A stretch of DNA of 64,000 nucleotides from Corticium candelabrum (Eukaryota > Porifera > Homoscleromorpha > Homosclerophorida > Plakinidae): NCBI RefSeq assembly GCF_963422355.1, contig NC_085090.1, positions 7,520,818-7,584,817 on the forward strand, given 5' to 3'. The notes beneath the pieces are model-generated. The model worked only from the letters and a program-made list of their open reading frames with translations, searched no databases and had not been told where the DNA came from. Each line of letters begins with the position of its first letter. The first letter of the stretch is position 1. Shown one piece after another: positions 52,750 through 64,000 of the stretch. The translations under genes were made by a program, and so were the position numbers.

Positions 52750-52877
52750 TGAGCTTTATCTATGCATTGTGCTAAATGTTGACATGTCTGTTGACAACAC
52801 TAATAGTTATGACAATGCTAGAGTCGCAGCTGTATATTTGATTGGACATCATGTATGTATGTGTGTACGTTTTTATG

Positions 52878-53185
52878 TGTGTGGTGCTGTGGCTCAATTG
52901 GTTAGAGAGTGCGTTTGGAGAAGGGAAACAGTCGGGACCTTGCAGGGTTGCAGGTTCAAGTCACAGTGATGGCGAGCTATGGCATAATTTTCTTGGGCAA
53001 GAAACTTACAACAATGGAGATCGCTTAGCACGGCCCATAGGTCCTACTTAGTGCACAGGAACCCAGCCATCTATCTGACTGGGGCATTACTGTTTAACGG
53101 CAGCTCCTTATCCATTTAGTGCACAGGAACCCAGCCATCTATCTGACTGGGGCATTACTGTTTAACGGCAGCTCCTTATCCATTT
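52878..53185 (+). mobile_element. tRNA-derived SINE, copy 4, internally deleted with duplicated tail
   Basis: The head is GTGCTGTGGCTCAATTGG with B box GGTTCAAGTCA. The middle of the body is lost after AAACTTACAACAATGGAGAT. A 68-69 bp tail segment (from AGTGCACAGGAACCCAGCC to CTCCTTATCCATTT) is present twice in tandem at 53049-53116 and 53118-53185. Second subfamily, as copy 3. Confidence 0.82.
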
Positions 53186-53880
53186 GCTATTTTGCCATTT
53201 GCCATGTATGTAGGATATGTATTTGTCTGACAGTTAGCTTAACTTAACTCCGGTTTTCTTTGACCTAGGCCAGGTAGACACTCAACTTCACTACTTGTTC
53301 AAGTTAGAGACCCATCTCTGCCTATATTCTAATATCTGATACACCTTTATCTATTGACACCATGATCTCTTCTGAAATCTCTTGTAGATTGTCAAGCTAG
53401 TTCTTAGTTTGACAAACTATGGAACGAACTCTGTAAAAGGTGCAACATCAAACTTAACAATAAGATTGATGTGTATATTATTAAAGGTGGTAGTTTTACA
53501 ATTTTGCTGTACAGTTATGAAGCACGGTCTCTGATGCGTTGCAAGCCAATTGAGTTTGGAGACTTGTGAAACACCAAACAATCTACCACTTGGCTACTCC
53601 TGTCTTGAGGCCATCCGTCTTTAGTATAACGAATCACTGTTGATAAGACAGGGTCCTTTAATGTCTTTAGTAAGTGTCTTTAGGTCAATGGGGTTGATCT
53701 GTTCACTGATCATCTTGACTGTACACACTGTAGCCATGTCTGTCCTAGTTTCTCTTCATCAAAGTCAGAGTCTGTCTCCACAAGATTTCTGCTAAAAGCA
53801 TCCACATTGCCATGTTGAGCAGACGCCCTATACTCAACTGTATATCAGACGCCCTATACTTGACTGTGTATGAGTACTCA
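53186..53880. other. Unassigned stretch before the LTR fossil
   Basis: No coding signal or repeat recognised. It may hold the 3' end of the fossil on its right. Confidence 0.35.
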
Positions 53881-53894
53881 CTCAGCATCAGGGC

Positions 53895-56460
53895 TTAACG
53901 CACCAGACGATTTGCTGCCAGAGCTGGAGTTGCTTTAGTAGGACCAAACAGTGCTAACAGAGGCTTGTGGTTTGTATCTAAGATGAATTCTCGGCCATAG
54001 AGAAAGTGGTGGAACTTCTTTAGTGCAAATACAATAGCTAGAGCATCTTCCTGAATTTGCCTGTAATTGCATTGTGTATTTGTCAAAGTCTTGGACGCTC
54101 TGTGCCATCAGGATACCTGTGAACAAAACAACTCCCAGCTCTACCTCTGAGACATCGCATCTCCACATGCAACGATGGATTGAAATGTACTAACACGGTA
54201 TCCGCCGTCAGTGTGTCCTTGACTTTGTCAAAGGCCTCTTGTTCTTGGGTGTCCCATTTCCAAGCAGTTCCCTTCTCGATCAACTGGTGGAGTGCTGTGA
54301 GAATTGTGGACAAGTTGGGAAGAAATTTGCTGTAGAATTGTACTGATCCAAGAAAAGACCGGAGACTCTGCACATTTGTGGGTGCTGGCATCTTCTTCAC
54401 TGCATCAACCTTTGGACCCTTGGCAATGCCTTGATGAGACAGTAGATGTCCCAGGCACTCCATGGAAGGTTGAGCAAACAGAAATTTCTCCAGCCGATAT
54501 CTGAGTCCTTTCTCAGTAAGACGCTGCAGTAGACCTTGCAATTTGCTCAGATGTTCTTGTGGAGATGAACCACTCACCAAAATGTCATCCATATAGACAG
54601 CCACTCCTTTCAAATCTTCAGTTAACTGATCCATAATTTGTTGGAAATAGCCAAATAGCCCGGAGCCGAGCTGATTCCAAATGGTAGCTGTAGTTGCAGT
54701 AACTCTTCCTGATGTGTGCTGAGCACCAGTCGTTTCTGATATTCAGGACCCAATAAGATCTGGCTGTATGTGTCTGCTAGATCAATCTTGGTGAAGTAGC
54801 TTTGACCAGACAGACGGTGCATAAGCTGTTCTGGAGACGGTATTGGATACCTGTGTGTCTCCAGTTGTGGATTCACGGTTACTGCATAGTCTCCACATAC
54901 ACGCAGTATGCTTTGGACTGACCAGGCAAAATACTTTTCCTCACTGGCACCACTGGTGTACCATTAATGGTACTCTTTTCCACACTCCTTTTCTAACTCC
55001 AGCTTCGTAAGCTTGGTTGAGGTCTTCTTGAAGCGTTAATAGTACCAGCCTCGGCCTTTTGAAATTTGGCTGGGCGTTTGTCTGCAATTTTATTTCTAAC
55101 TCCACGTCCTTTAATGTACCCAGGCCTGGTGCAAAAAGATCTGGAAAGTCGTCACAGAGTTTTCTGCATGCTGCTTGTAAATTCTGCATTAGGTTTGACG
55201 TCCTCAGGAACAAAGTGAATATGTGTGTGTTAGGTGATGTATTGCCATCCTGTAGAAGTGCATCCACTAGCAACTCCAGTGCTGCGATGCCACTCCTCCC
55301 TAGTAAGTTCAGATCAGGTACGTCTGCTATCTGAAAATCGAGTGCCTTTTTCTCAGAAGTGACCCGTTCCTTTTTGTGTCACTTGAACGTCTAGCTTCAG
55401 TGCCCCCAATATGGGCAAACTGTGCAGGCTTGCTGACTCGAATTTTCTATTTGATTTAGTTAACATAGGTTGACCTAGACACATCCATGCTCTGCTGTCA
55501 AGGAAATTATCACCTGCTCCAGTGTCAATTTCAAAATTGACTGTGTGATTTCCATTCAGCCTGATTGCCAGTTGTAGTTCTGGTATGCCAGTCTGCTTGC
55601 CCTTGGATATGATTGTCCTTGTTCCAGGCTTCTTGTTTTGGGTTGTGCCTCTCTTGCCTTGCCTCCTGATGGGATAACCCTTCTTTTCTTCCTGCATTCC
55701 TTTTCCAGATGTCCTTTTTATCTGGCAATAGTTACAGACAGATTCCTAGTGAGTGCTATCCTTGGAATTATGTCCTGTCTTGTCACATTGATAACAAAGC
55801 CTAGAATAGCGTGTGGGCGGGAAACTTTGTTGCTCGTCTGCACCTTGCTAATTGCTTTTGTGTGATGGGGGCCGTACACGGTTTCTTTCGCAACCTTTGC
55901 GGCTTCTTCTGGTTTAGTGGCTATCTGGATAGCTCGTGTGAACATCAACTCATCCTCCACTTTGAATAAAGCTTTTAGCACAGCCTCATTACTGATTGAG
56001 CAGAGAAAACGGGTTGTCATCACTTCATCCATGGGTCAGTAATTGATGTGAAGTCACGCGTTACCACAGCTTGACGTATTCTAGCCGTCAACTCTTGTAT
56101 TGTCTCACCTGTCTTCCTATCCATCACACTCCAAAACTCGAAATGCTCGTGTACCGTGAAACGCTTGGGATGAGATAGCTCATTGATGACCTTGGTGGAG
56201 TCTTCTGGCTTGCCAGGTTTGTCAAGGTCTTGTAGATCACTGGTGTTTGGTTTGTGAGTAGCACATGAGCTGTCTTATTCTCAGGAATGCTGTGGGCCTC
56301 CACAAATGTGCCGAAGCATAACCAGTAATCTCGCCAAAGCTCCATGGACGGATCGAAAGGAGTAAATGCAGGCAAAGCTCGTGCAATCGGTTTACTCACT
56401 GTACCTTCTTTAGAAGTGATAGCAGTGGTGCCGTCTGCTCTTCAAGCTGCTTGGTCGCTA
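53895..56460 (-). mobile_element. LTR retroelement fossil 1 (Gypsy/Metaviridae type)
   Basis: Minus-strand remnant with recognisable gag-like, aspartic protease, reverse transcriptase and partial RNase H regions in the usual Gypsy order. It is broken in several places and no LTRs, integrase or target duplication were recognised. Moderately old by appearance, and now a fossil between the CARD/coil gene and the third CARD-death-domain copy. Confidence 0.85.
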
Positions 56461-56849
56461 TATCATTGAATTCTCCTAGAGCACACTGTCCTCGGCAAAG
56501 ATGAAACGATCCTGCCGACTATGGCAAAATCTGTTGTGTTCTTCATGATAGACTTGGAGCTTTCGATGTGTCTTTCAACAGAATAATAACAGCTAATGAA
56601 CAAAGTGCGCTATAGCATACAACTAACAAAGCTGCTAATTAATGAAGGCGTGTCCTGCCAACTAGTGTTAACAACCAAACGCAAGTACCTACTAGTGGCC
56701 TAGGTGCCACAACAAGTTTCAACAATTCTCGTATTGTGGCAGTTCCAGTTCTAGAACTGGAACTAATATTCGAATGCACCCCTAGGTTTCTTGTATTTTT
56801 GTCACAGATGCAGTATTTGATTCACTAACCGGCTCATTGTTACCCTCAT

Positions 56850-57565
56850 ACTAACTCTGGTGCACGTATTAGTCTAGCTAGCACATGCAAGATATGATCA
56901 CGTGACAATTGTAGCGCAGAAAGTCTTTTGGCTCGTTACTGTAGGAGACTCTTTACTTCCTAATTTCTCGAGTTGTTTGAACAAGTCTGAAACGCTCGTC
57001 CGTTGAGGGAACGTGTTCGTAGGCACTATGATTATCTCATCAATGAACTGATGGTGTCGTCTTACGTGAACGTTCTCTTCCAAGAGAAAGTGCTTTCTAG
57101 TGAAGAGAAGGAGCGTCCGTCCGCACGAGGCAGTCGGCAAGAACGGGCACAGGATTTTGTAGACACGCTCATGCACAAATCTGAATCAAGTATTCAGAAA
57201 TTCTTTGATATTGTCAGAGACCACAAAGACAAGCAGCCACACATCTACTATGATGTCTTTCCTGAACACAAAGCAAACGAGATGCAAGCGAAACGTTCGG
57301 TTGCTGCAGGTTCTCTTGCTGCTCTCAAGACAGACGCAAGGTACATGACGCGCAATGGGAGGAGCTATTGGTTTATTTTTCAACTTTATAATTTAATTTA
57401 TTGTTTGTAGGTTGTGGGTCATTGAAGGCTGAGCTGTTTGATTTGTGTGACATTGTGGGTGAGAAGTGGCGTGATTTGGCTGATCGTCTCAACATGAGCA
57501 GATATGATGTTGAGATGATAGAACTGGAGGTTCATACAAAGAAGGAACGAGCATTTAAGATGCTA
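56850..57565 (+). pseudogene. Third CARD - death domain copy, truncated
   Basis: The segment from 56870 matches the promoter and first two exons of the receptor at 41268. The start codon is lost (AACATG has become AACAAG). CARD runs from about 56995 to 57340. Two bases are missing just before the intron, which changes the splice phase. The death-domain exon (from 57411) is conserved through HTKKERAF and ML, where host similarity stops at about 57565 and LTR fossil 2 begins. Not a functional receptor. It shows that the CARD-death-domain unit was duplicated as a block with its promoter. Confidence 0.87.
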
Positions 57566-59852
57566 AAACCAGGTGAGAAGATTGATGAATATCACCAACG
57601 CTTTCTGCTCTATTGTACCACCAACAACATCGTCGACACGGACAAAATGAAAGCAATATTCCTCACGACAGTTGGAGGAACAACATACTCAATATTATTG
57701 AACCTCGTCAGTCCAGCTAGACCACAAGTTAAGACCCTCGACAAACTCATCACATTGCTGAAGAATCATTACGAACCAAGGAAGATAGCTAACGCCGAAA
57801 GGTTCAAATTTTATAAGAGACAGCAGAAAGAGGGCGAATCAATTGCAAATTACGTTGCAGAATTGCGCCGCCTAGCAAAAGATTGCGAATTTGCGGACAG
57901 CTTGAACACAGTGTTACGCGATCAATTGGTGTGCGGTCTCCGACATGAAGGCCTACAGCAGAAGGTCCTAGCAGAACGAGACCTGACATTGGGAAAGGCA
58001 CTGTCGCTAACTCAAGCACACGAAACCGCAAGACATGAACTGAAATTGTTGCGAGGAGAACCGCAATCAAGTCGACAAACATACCAAGCAGCGGAGACAG
58101 CGTTTACCGTGCAAGCATCCGGAGGTAGGCGGTTCACTCCCAGGGATAGCACAGCCAAAGAGCGTGTTTGCCATCGTTGTGACTGACGCAATCACGAATC
58201 TGAAAAGTGTTGGTACAAGAGCGCCACTTGCCGGGTTTGCAACGGTAGAGGTCATATCGTCAAAGCTTGCAGGAAACGGAAGCAATCTGGCCAGAAGTAT
58301 CAAGCGAGTTATGGCACGGGAGTTTAGAACCGCAAGCAAGCATCGAAGTCGACGAAACCCAGACACCAAACGAACCAAGTCGAAGAAGACGACGAGGTGA
58401 GTATAATATATACTCTGACAGACAAACAGAGCTCACCCAAAGTCACTGTGGAAATTGCGGGGGCGTTAGTGGCAATGGATGTCGATACTGGGGCATCTAT
58501 GACTGTGATACCTGCGTACATATACAAACGTTTTCTGACTCACGTGAAGTTACAGAAGAGTAGAGTCAAACTTCAGACATACTCCGGAGAACCACTGACG
58601 GTAAGGGGGAAGAGTATGTTCCAATCCGTTACAGCAACCAGACCGCACATGAGAAAATGGTAGTTGTTGAAGTTCAAAACAAACCAGCAGTCTTGGGGCG
58701 AAACCGGCTTTCACAGATCCGACTGGATTGGCACATGTTATTTAGGGTTGACAGACCGACTAGCCCACGGAAGACGCTGGGTACCGATTATACTAAGAGA
58801 TACCCCAATTATTTGAGAAGGGAATTGGAACACTGAACGGATACGAAGCACGCATTACACTAAGACAGGATGCAGTGCCAAAGTTCCATAGACCGCGACC
58901 GGTACCCTACGCCCTACACAGTAAAGTAGACGAAGAACTGGACCGTTTGCAACAGGAGGGAATAATTCGACAAATTAACAGAAGCGAGTGGGCATCACCT
59001 ATTGTAATTGTAAGGAAGGCTGACGGGTCAATACGGGTATGTGGTGACTACAAAGTTAGTGTGAACCCTTACCTAGAGACGGAATGCTACCCAGTGCCTA
59101 ATCCGCAAGATCTGTTTTCGACCCTAGCAGGGGGAAGAGTCTACTCATTTGGACATGAAACAGGCATACCAACAAATGAAGATTAGCTGAGACTCTCAGG
59201 CATACTTGACAATCAATACTAGCAAGGGACTCTTTGTGTATACAAGGATGCCGTTTGGAATCACATATGCACCTGCTATTTGGCAAAAGGCCATGGATGA
59301 AATTTTATCAGGCATTCCAGGATGCATATGCTACTTAGATGACATACTGGTAGTAGGAGGTAGCCAGGAGGAACATGAGCAGAGGTTAGACATTGTGTTG
59401 GACCAACTGAGTAAGAGAGGTATTCGACTAAAAGAAGAGAAGTGCACATTCAACACTTCCCTTCCGAATTGGAGTATTTGGGGCACCTAATTAGCGAGAT
59501 GGGGCTCCTACCATTGGAGAGTAAGTATCGAGCAATTAGAGAGGCTCCCCAACCACAGAATGTAACTCAATTAAAGTCATACTTGGGTTTACTCAACTAC
59601 TGTGGTCGATTTTTACCAAATATCTCTACTACGCTCCAACCTTTGTACAAACTACTCCAGAAGTCTACGCCATGGATTTGGAAGAAATCACAACAAGAAG
59701 CTTTTGAAAAAAGCAGAGAGAAACTATTGAATTTGAGCTGTCTAACGCATTACGATTTAGCAAAACCATTACGACTCAAGTGTGACACCTCGCCAGAACT
59801 CCCTCGTGATGCGAGAGTTGGCAGAATTATCGTGGGTATCCTAGCTTGTTGA
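57566..59852 (+). mobile_element. LTR retroelement fossil 2 (Gypsy/Metaviridae type)
   Basis: Plus-strand remnant with gag-like, protease, reverse transcriptase and the beginning of RNase H in Gypsy order. It is a different lineage from fossil 1. Broken in several places, with no LTR, integrase or clear target duplication seen. Its left edge is fused directly to the death-domain exon of the truncated receptor copy, so the 5' end of the element is missing. Looks somewhat younger than fossil 1 because individual regions stay open. Confidence 0.87.
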
Positions 59853-59859
59853 TCGTGTG

Positions 59860-60970
59860 TGCATGGTGCAGTGTTATCGATACCATCTCTACGGAACAGA
59901 CACATGCATGTCCGGTGTCTTTATCTCCTATCCTCTAGAGCGACTCACGTGCAGCAACCAACAATGATGCAACTCAGAAAAGGGCAGAAGAAAACCCTTA
60001 GTATCTTGCAAGGCTAGCAGCTATAGGCTGTACCCTGCAGCATACTAGCGATATTCATATACACAAGTTTACTCAAAGTAGATAGAACAATAGATAGATA
60101 CTTAGTTAGCGTTTTTTTGCGTCTATAGACAAACAGCGCAAAATCATAGGAGGCGTAGGGTTCATGACGAAGACCAATTGGTGGTTGGAAGTAGGAGTGA
60201 AAGGCAGTAGATAACGGCGTGATGCAATTCGGTTAGTGATTGTTCGTTTTGCATTTCAAACGGATCAAGCTAGTCGACGAGTGTCTACAGTAACAGCGAG
60301 ATCCAAGACTAGTCTAGCTACGCCCTAAGGTGAGAAGTGCATTCTAATGCAAATAGTTAGGCTGTAGAACCCCGAGTTGTTGCTGAGAATTTATTAATAC
60401 ACGGGTTGTTTGCGAGTTGTTTTCGAAAGCAAATGCACGGAACGGTTCGCGCTAATATCCATCTCTAGATGTAGTCTACCTAAGCAACTGAAAGCTAGTA
60501 TGTCGACTGCATGGCGTAAGTGTTGTCTACGTGATATTCTCCATGCCAGCAGGTTGGACGTATATCATATTTACGATATTCTCTCTAGCTAGACATTCGT
60601 GATGATCTTGGTATGGCTAGAAATCCTAAGGCCTGCATGGCATTTTGGTATATGCGCTACATATCTAATAGGAAAGAGAAGGCTAGTACTCAGAGTATGC
60701 GATGACGTACATTGAGATTGATGTATTGTGATGTCATGGTCCAAACGAAAGAAACTCCCGTAAACTATATTGTTAGTTAACCAAATTCATGTGGTCCATG
60801 CAGCTGGAACACTCTTCCTTGCCAACAATTTCCGTTAGCTGTGTACGCATGTGTCAAGATTATGTGTATGTATAGTGACTAGGGTCAGATTGTTTTGGGT
60901 CTGGACATCAAATTTTCGTGACAGTATTCCAATTATTACTTTTACTTGAGAGTAACGGATGCTTTGTGTT
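59860..60970. other. Unassigned stretch
   Basis: Between LTR fossil 2 and the MITE. No gene, RNA or repeat family recognised, though part may be a decayed 3' end of the fossil. Confidence 0.35.
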
Positions 60971-60977
60971 AGAGTTA

Positions 60978-61139
60978 AGCCTGGTTCACAATATGACGCC
61001 GACGTTGAGTTGAGCGTCAAACTTCAAAGAAACCGCCTCGACTTCGGCGGCATCCTTTGATGTTGACGACGCTGGAATAGGATTCATTTCTATTGTTGAC
61101 GTCGACGTCGACGTCGGCGTCAATATTGTGAACCAGGCT
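60978..61139. mobile_element. 162 bp MITE, Harbinger-like
   Basis: Terminal inverted repeats AGCCTGGTTCACAATA(T) are followed by GACGCCGACGT-type sequence on both sides, around a ~90 bp centre. TTA is duplicated at both ends (60975-60977 and 61140-61142). A 3 bp TWA duplication is typical of PIF/Harbinger elements. No coding capacity. Confidence 0.85.
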
Positions 61140-61142
61140 TTA

Positions 61143-61698
61143 CTCTATTGATCAAAGTTATACTTATTTCGTCTCTAGCAACTCTATCAAGGGACTTTGA
61201 TGTGTCCTATTTTCCTCTGTAATTATCTTCAAGTGTTCTTGAGTCAAGGCTGCACTGTGAACGCACCTTAGCTAATTAGTGGTACTGTACCAGAGACTCT
61301 GCTGGAAGAGACTGCATGGAAACACCCAATGGAAGCCCTTAATTAATTTTTTGTAAACTGATATGGGTGTGGTTGCTTTTACCATCTATATCTGCCAACC
61401 TAAACATCTTACCAGCAATTTTCCTAGAGAGTATCATTAGTATGTTATATAATCTAAGGCCTAACATCCTTAATATACTTAGTCTAATAATATATATGAA
61501 TAACACTCTAAATCTTGCTACAGTACAATAGCTCTACATTACATGCACATTTTATGTTGTTAATTTTATTTGTTGTCAATCATATGGTGTTTATGTAATC
61601 AATTATGAATTTAGGTGGAATGAATGTACAAGTTAAGTCATCAACTACTACAGCTTATTGATCATTTGTTTCTAGGTTATTCCCTCATTGACGTAGAG
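61143..61698. other. 5' flank of the second receptor
   Basis: AT-rich. A good acceptor (TTGTTTCTAG at 61666-61675) lies 23 nt before the preferred ATG, so an upstream non-coding exon or a different first exon may exist. No E-box cluster like that of the first receptor is seen. Confidence 0.45.
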
Positions 61699-64000
61699 AT
61701 GGCAAAACGAGATCATTTTGATGTGCTGATCGTTTGTCCTCGGGAGTCAGAGCTGCAGGCTGCACGTCACGTGTTTGAACACGAAACAAACAGCAAGTTT
61801 GAAGGAGCTCACACTGATCTCCCTTACAACCTTCGTTTATGTCGTGGATGGAATGATTTGCCTTTGAATGTTGCCATGGTAGCTCAGGTGGGTTCGGGTC
61901 ATATTGAGTGTACGAAGCTTGTTCCTGATCTGGCAAAACATTTTACTGTTGGTTTGATTGCAATGACGGGCATTTGTACTGGAGAAGAAGACAAGTACAG
62001 AGGAATAGAATATGGGACAGTTGTGGTTGGCAACAGAACAACAACAGAATGTAGAGGGTTAGAGAAGGAAGATGGAACAGTTCAATCTCGTGCTTGTTAC
62101 AAGGAGTTGGACAAACAGCTTTCTCCAGCACTGAATGAGCTTGTCGAAATGAGAGAAAGTCACAAGTGGTCATCATATGTTCCTGCTGTAGTATATCGTG
62201 CCAGTCCACGATATGTGAAGGAGCTACTGTTAGAGTGTGTGTTAGATAATGAAGGCATCGGTAAGAGAAAACTTCTTACAGTCGTGGAATCCAAAAGTTT
62301 GGGTTTGACCAAACTTGACATTGATGAGGTGCTAGACAAGATGCAGAAGAAGCATGAGCCATTGGTATATGTAGAGGGCAAGCGACGGGAATACAAGGCA
62401 ACCGAAGCAGGAGAGTTGTATGCTAATGACCAAACGGGATTTGCACTTGAAGACAAAACTTTTACTGTTGTATTTGCATCAATAGGATCAGTTTTCATGG
62501 ACACCGAGAGACTTGACATGACAAAAGTGAGACAACGAATGGGAGATCACGACATCAAAGCTATTGATAAAGAAGCTCATTCATTCATGGAACAAGCGAC
62601 AGACAGTTTCAGTCCTGGATTAGCTGTTGTGATGAAGGGAATATCTGACTACGGAACTGAGAGCAGCAAACTGATGTATTACGAAGCTTATGCAGCTGCC
62701 ACTCCAGCTGCATTTTTGAGACATTTCATCACTGAAAAGAAGTCTGTGATCAGTACGTGATGTTGAGAACGATATGCAGACAGTTATGTGAAAATATATT
62801 TTATTTGATTTGTTGTTTGTAGGTTCTGGGTCATTGAAAGCTCAGTTGTTTGATTTGTGTGACATTGTGGGTGACAAGTGGCGTGATTTGGCTGATCGTC
62901 TCAACATGAGCAGATATGATGTTGAGATGATAGAACTGGAGGTTCATACAAAGAAGGAACGAGCATTTATGATGCTATGCAAATGGCAGTCGATGATAGG
63001 AGACAATGCAACCGTAGAGAAGGTAAAAGCTGAACTAAAAGAGATTGAAGAACAGAAGAAGGAAGAAGCCATTGCAAGTAAGAGACTATAATGTTGTGAT
63101 GTTGGTGTTGTAGTTTTGTATTTTATATTCATGTTTTCAAGCAGCTTTACAAAGTCTAGAATAGTCTGGTTTTGTTACGTTTTACTGAAAGCTTATATTG
63201 GCTGTAGTTGTGTTATATTATCTTATTTATATTGTTTGCTGATTGCTATTGTTTAGCTGAGACAACTTTACTAACAATTGTAAAATATAAATCACAGCAA
63301 TATTTGCACCATTGATGTGTGATCTCTTACTTGTATGTTAGGTGTAGTGTTTCCCAATGAGCTAATGGACGAGAAGCAATTTTGTGGTCGCAAGAAAGAG
63401 TTGACAATTTTGTCCAACACAATGTGGGGAGAAAAGACTCCACAAGTGTCTACATCATTGAAATTCTGCTGTGTGGTGTGTTTACATGTCAGTGTAAATG
63501 AAACATTTGATATCAACTGATTGTTTTGTGTATTGCATTTAGGTGATCAAAGGAATGGGCGGAGTGGGGAAATCATCTTTGGCAGCCAAATATGCATTTC
63601 AATGTAAACATCTGTATAGTGATGGAGTGCTGTATTTCAATGCAGAATCATGGGCAACGCTGACAAACTCAGTCATACACAATGTAAACACATTGACTCA
63701 CATTACTGGTAGTTTTGTGTTAACAATGAGCACATTGTCTACTTGCAGCTCACAGTTTTGTCTTTAAGTTCTCCTTCTGTTTCACGTTCTCAAAGTCGAT
63801 TTGATGAGCTAAAGAGCAATCCATTACAAGACAACAATGCAGTGCTGCTTAACCACATTTCCAAGCTTCCTAAGATGTTGCTGGTGTATGATGGTGCAGA
63901 TGATCTCTCTTTTCTGCCTAAAATTCTTCCTCGTTCATCTGCTCGTGTCCATGTATTGATCACAAGTCGATGTGATGATTGTTCTGTGTTACAGAAATCA
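61699..64000 (+). CDS. NLR-type receptor with nucleoside-phosphorylase effector: PNP - death domain - NB-ARC (right end cut by window)
   Basis: Exon 1 (61699-62752, 351 aa) is a PNP/MTAN-fold domain: FDVLIVCPRESELQAA, GSGHIECTKL, MTGICTG (89-95), an inserted ~80 aa helical/winged segment (165-245), VVFASIGSVF, AIDKEAHSF (288-296) and KGISDYG (313-319, with the catalytic-type Asp317). Exons 62823-63077 (death domain), 63342-63445, 63543-63683 (P-loop GMGGVGKSS) and 63749 onward (LLVYDGADD, VHVLITSR) copy the first receptor almost base for base, introns included. All joins keep phase. An upstream ATG at 61624 is possible, but 61699 fits the domain start. PNP-family enzymes cleave N-glycosidic bonds; in bacterial defence and fungal NLRs such domains serve as effectors. 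TPRs are expected beyond the edge. Activity is inferred. Confidence 0.92.

Noticed and set aside
53895-59852. Functional retroviral or retrotransposon genes
   Set aside because: Both LTR-type elements are visibly broken, lack recognised LTRs and are best treated as fossils.

Overview
The window is animal DNA, most likely from a sponge. It is intron-rich and moderately AT-rich, packed with TG, TCTG/CAGA and TTTA microsatellites and many transposon remnants. The sponge call rests on three tandem genes for a secreted short Gly-X-Y protein whose C-terminal domain resembles sponge short-chain collagen C4, plus a one-to-one animal DCAF7 (WD40) gene and a cluster of NLR-type immune receptors. Species is not determined; cnidarians and some other invertebrates also carry C4-like proteins.

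Layout. 1-3.2 kb: LINE remnant, one exon of a J-domain gene, and an ~850 bp TTTA array. 3.2-6.6 kb: an intact nine-exon DCAF7 (340 aa). 7.5-9.2 kb: C4-like gene A on the minus strand. The DCAF7 3' part plus collagen unit is repeated at 22.65-29.9 kb (copy B), 36.35-39.9 kb (copy C) and as a scrap at 40.5-40.9 kb. The collagen genes stay intact while the DCAF7 copies are pseudogenes. Two integrase-type DNA transposons with very long inverted repeats sit between A and B: a 3.6 kb foldback element at 9.3-12.9 kb, and a 7.7 kb element at 13.6-21.3 kb carrying a DDE integrase gene and a RING-finger gene. 30.5-36.3 kb has no confident gene, only diverged repeats.

41-64 kb is an immune-receptor cluster. 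The first gene (41268-48759) reconstructs cleanly over 18 exons as CARD - death domain - NB-ARC - TPR, 1230 aa. A CARD/coiled-coil gene follows (49930 to about 52750). A third partial CARD-death-domain copy (about 56990-57565) runs into an LTR-retroelement fossil. At 61699 a second receptor starts, near-identical to the first from the death domain onwards, but with a nucleoside-phosphorylase (PNP/MTAN-like) domain in place of CARD. CARD and PNP exons both end in phase 1 and join the same death-domain exon, so the two genes look like one receptor chassis with interchangeable N-terminal effectors.

By family knowledge, CARD-type receptors signal by recruiting partners, whereas PNP-type effectors in bacterial defence systems and fungal NLRs act directly as nucleosidases. 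The locus therefore suggests an animal NLR family that couples one sensor to either adaptor signalling or enzymatic nucleotide depletion. Sequence similarity supports the domain calls; biochemical activity is inference. The second receptor runs off the right edge.
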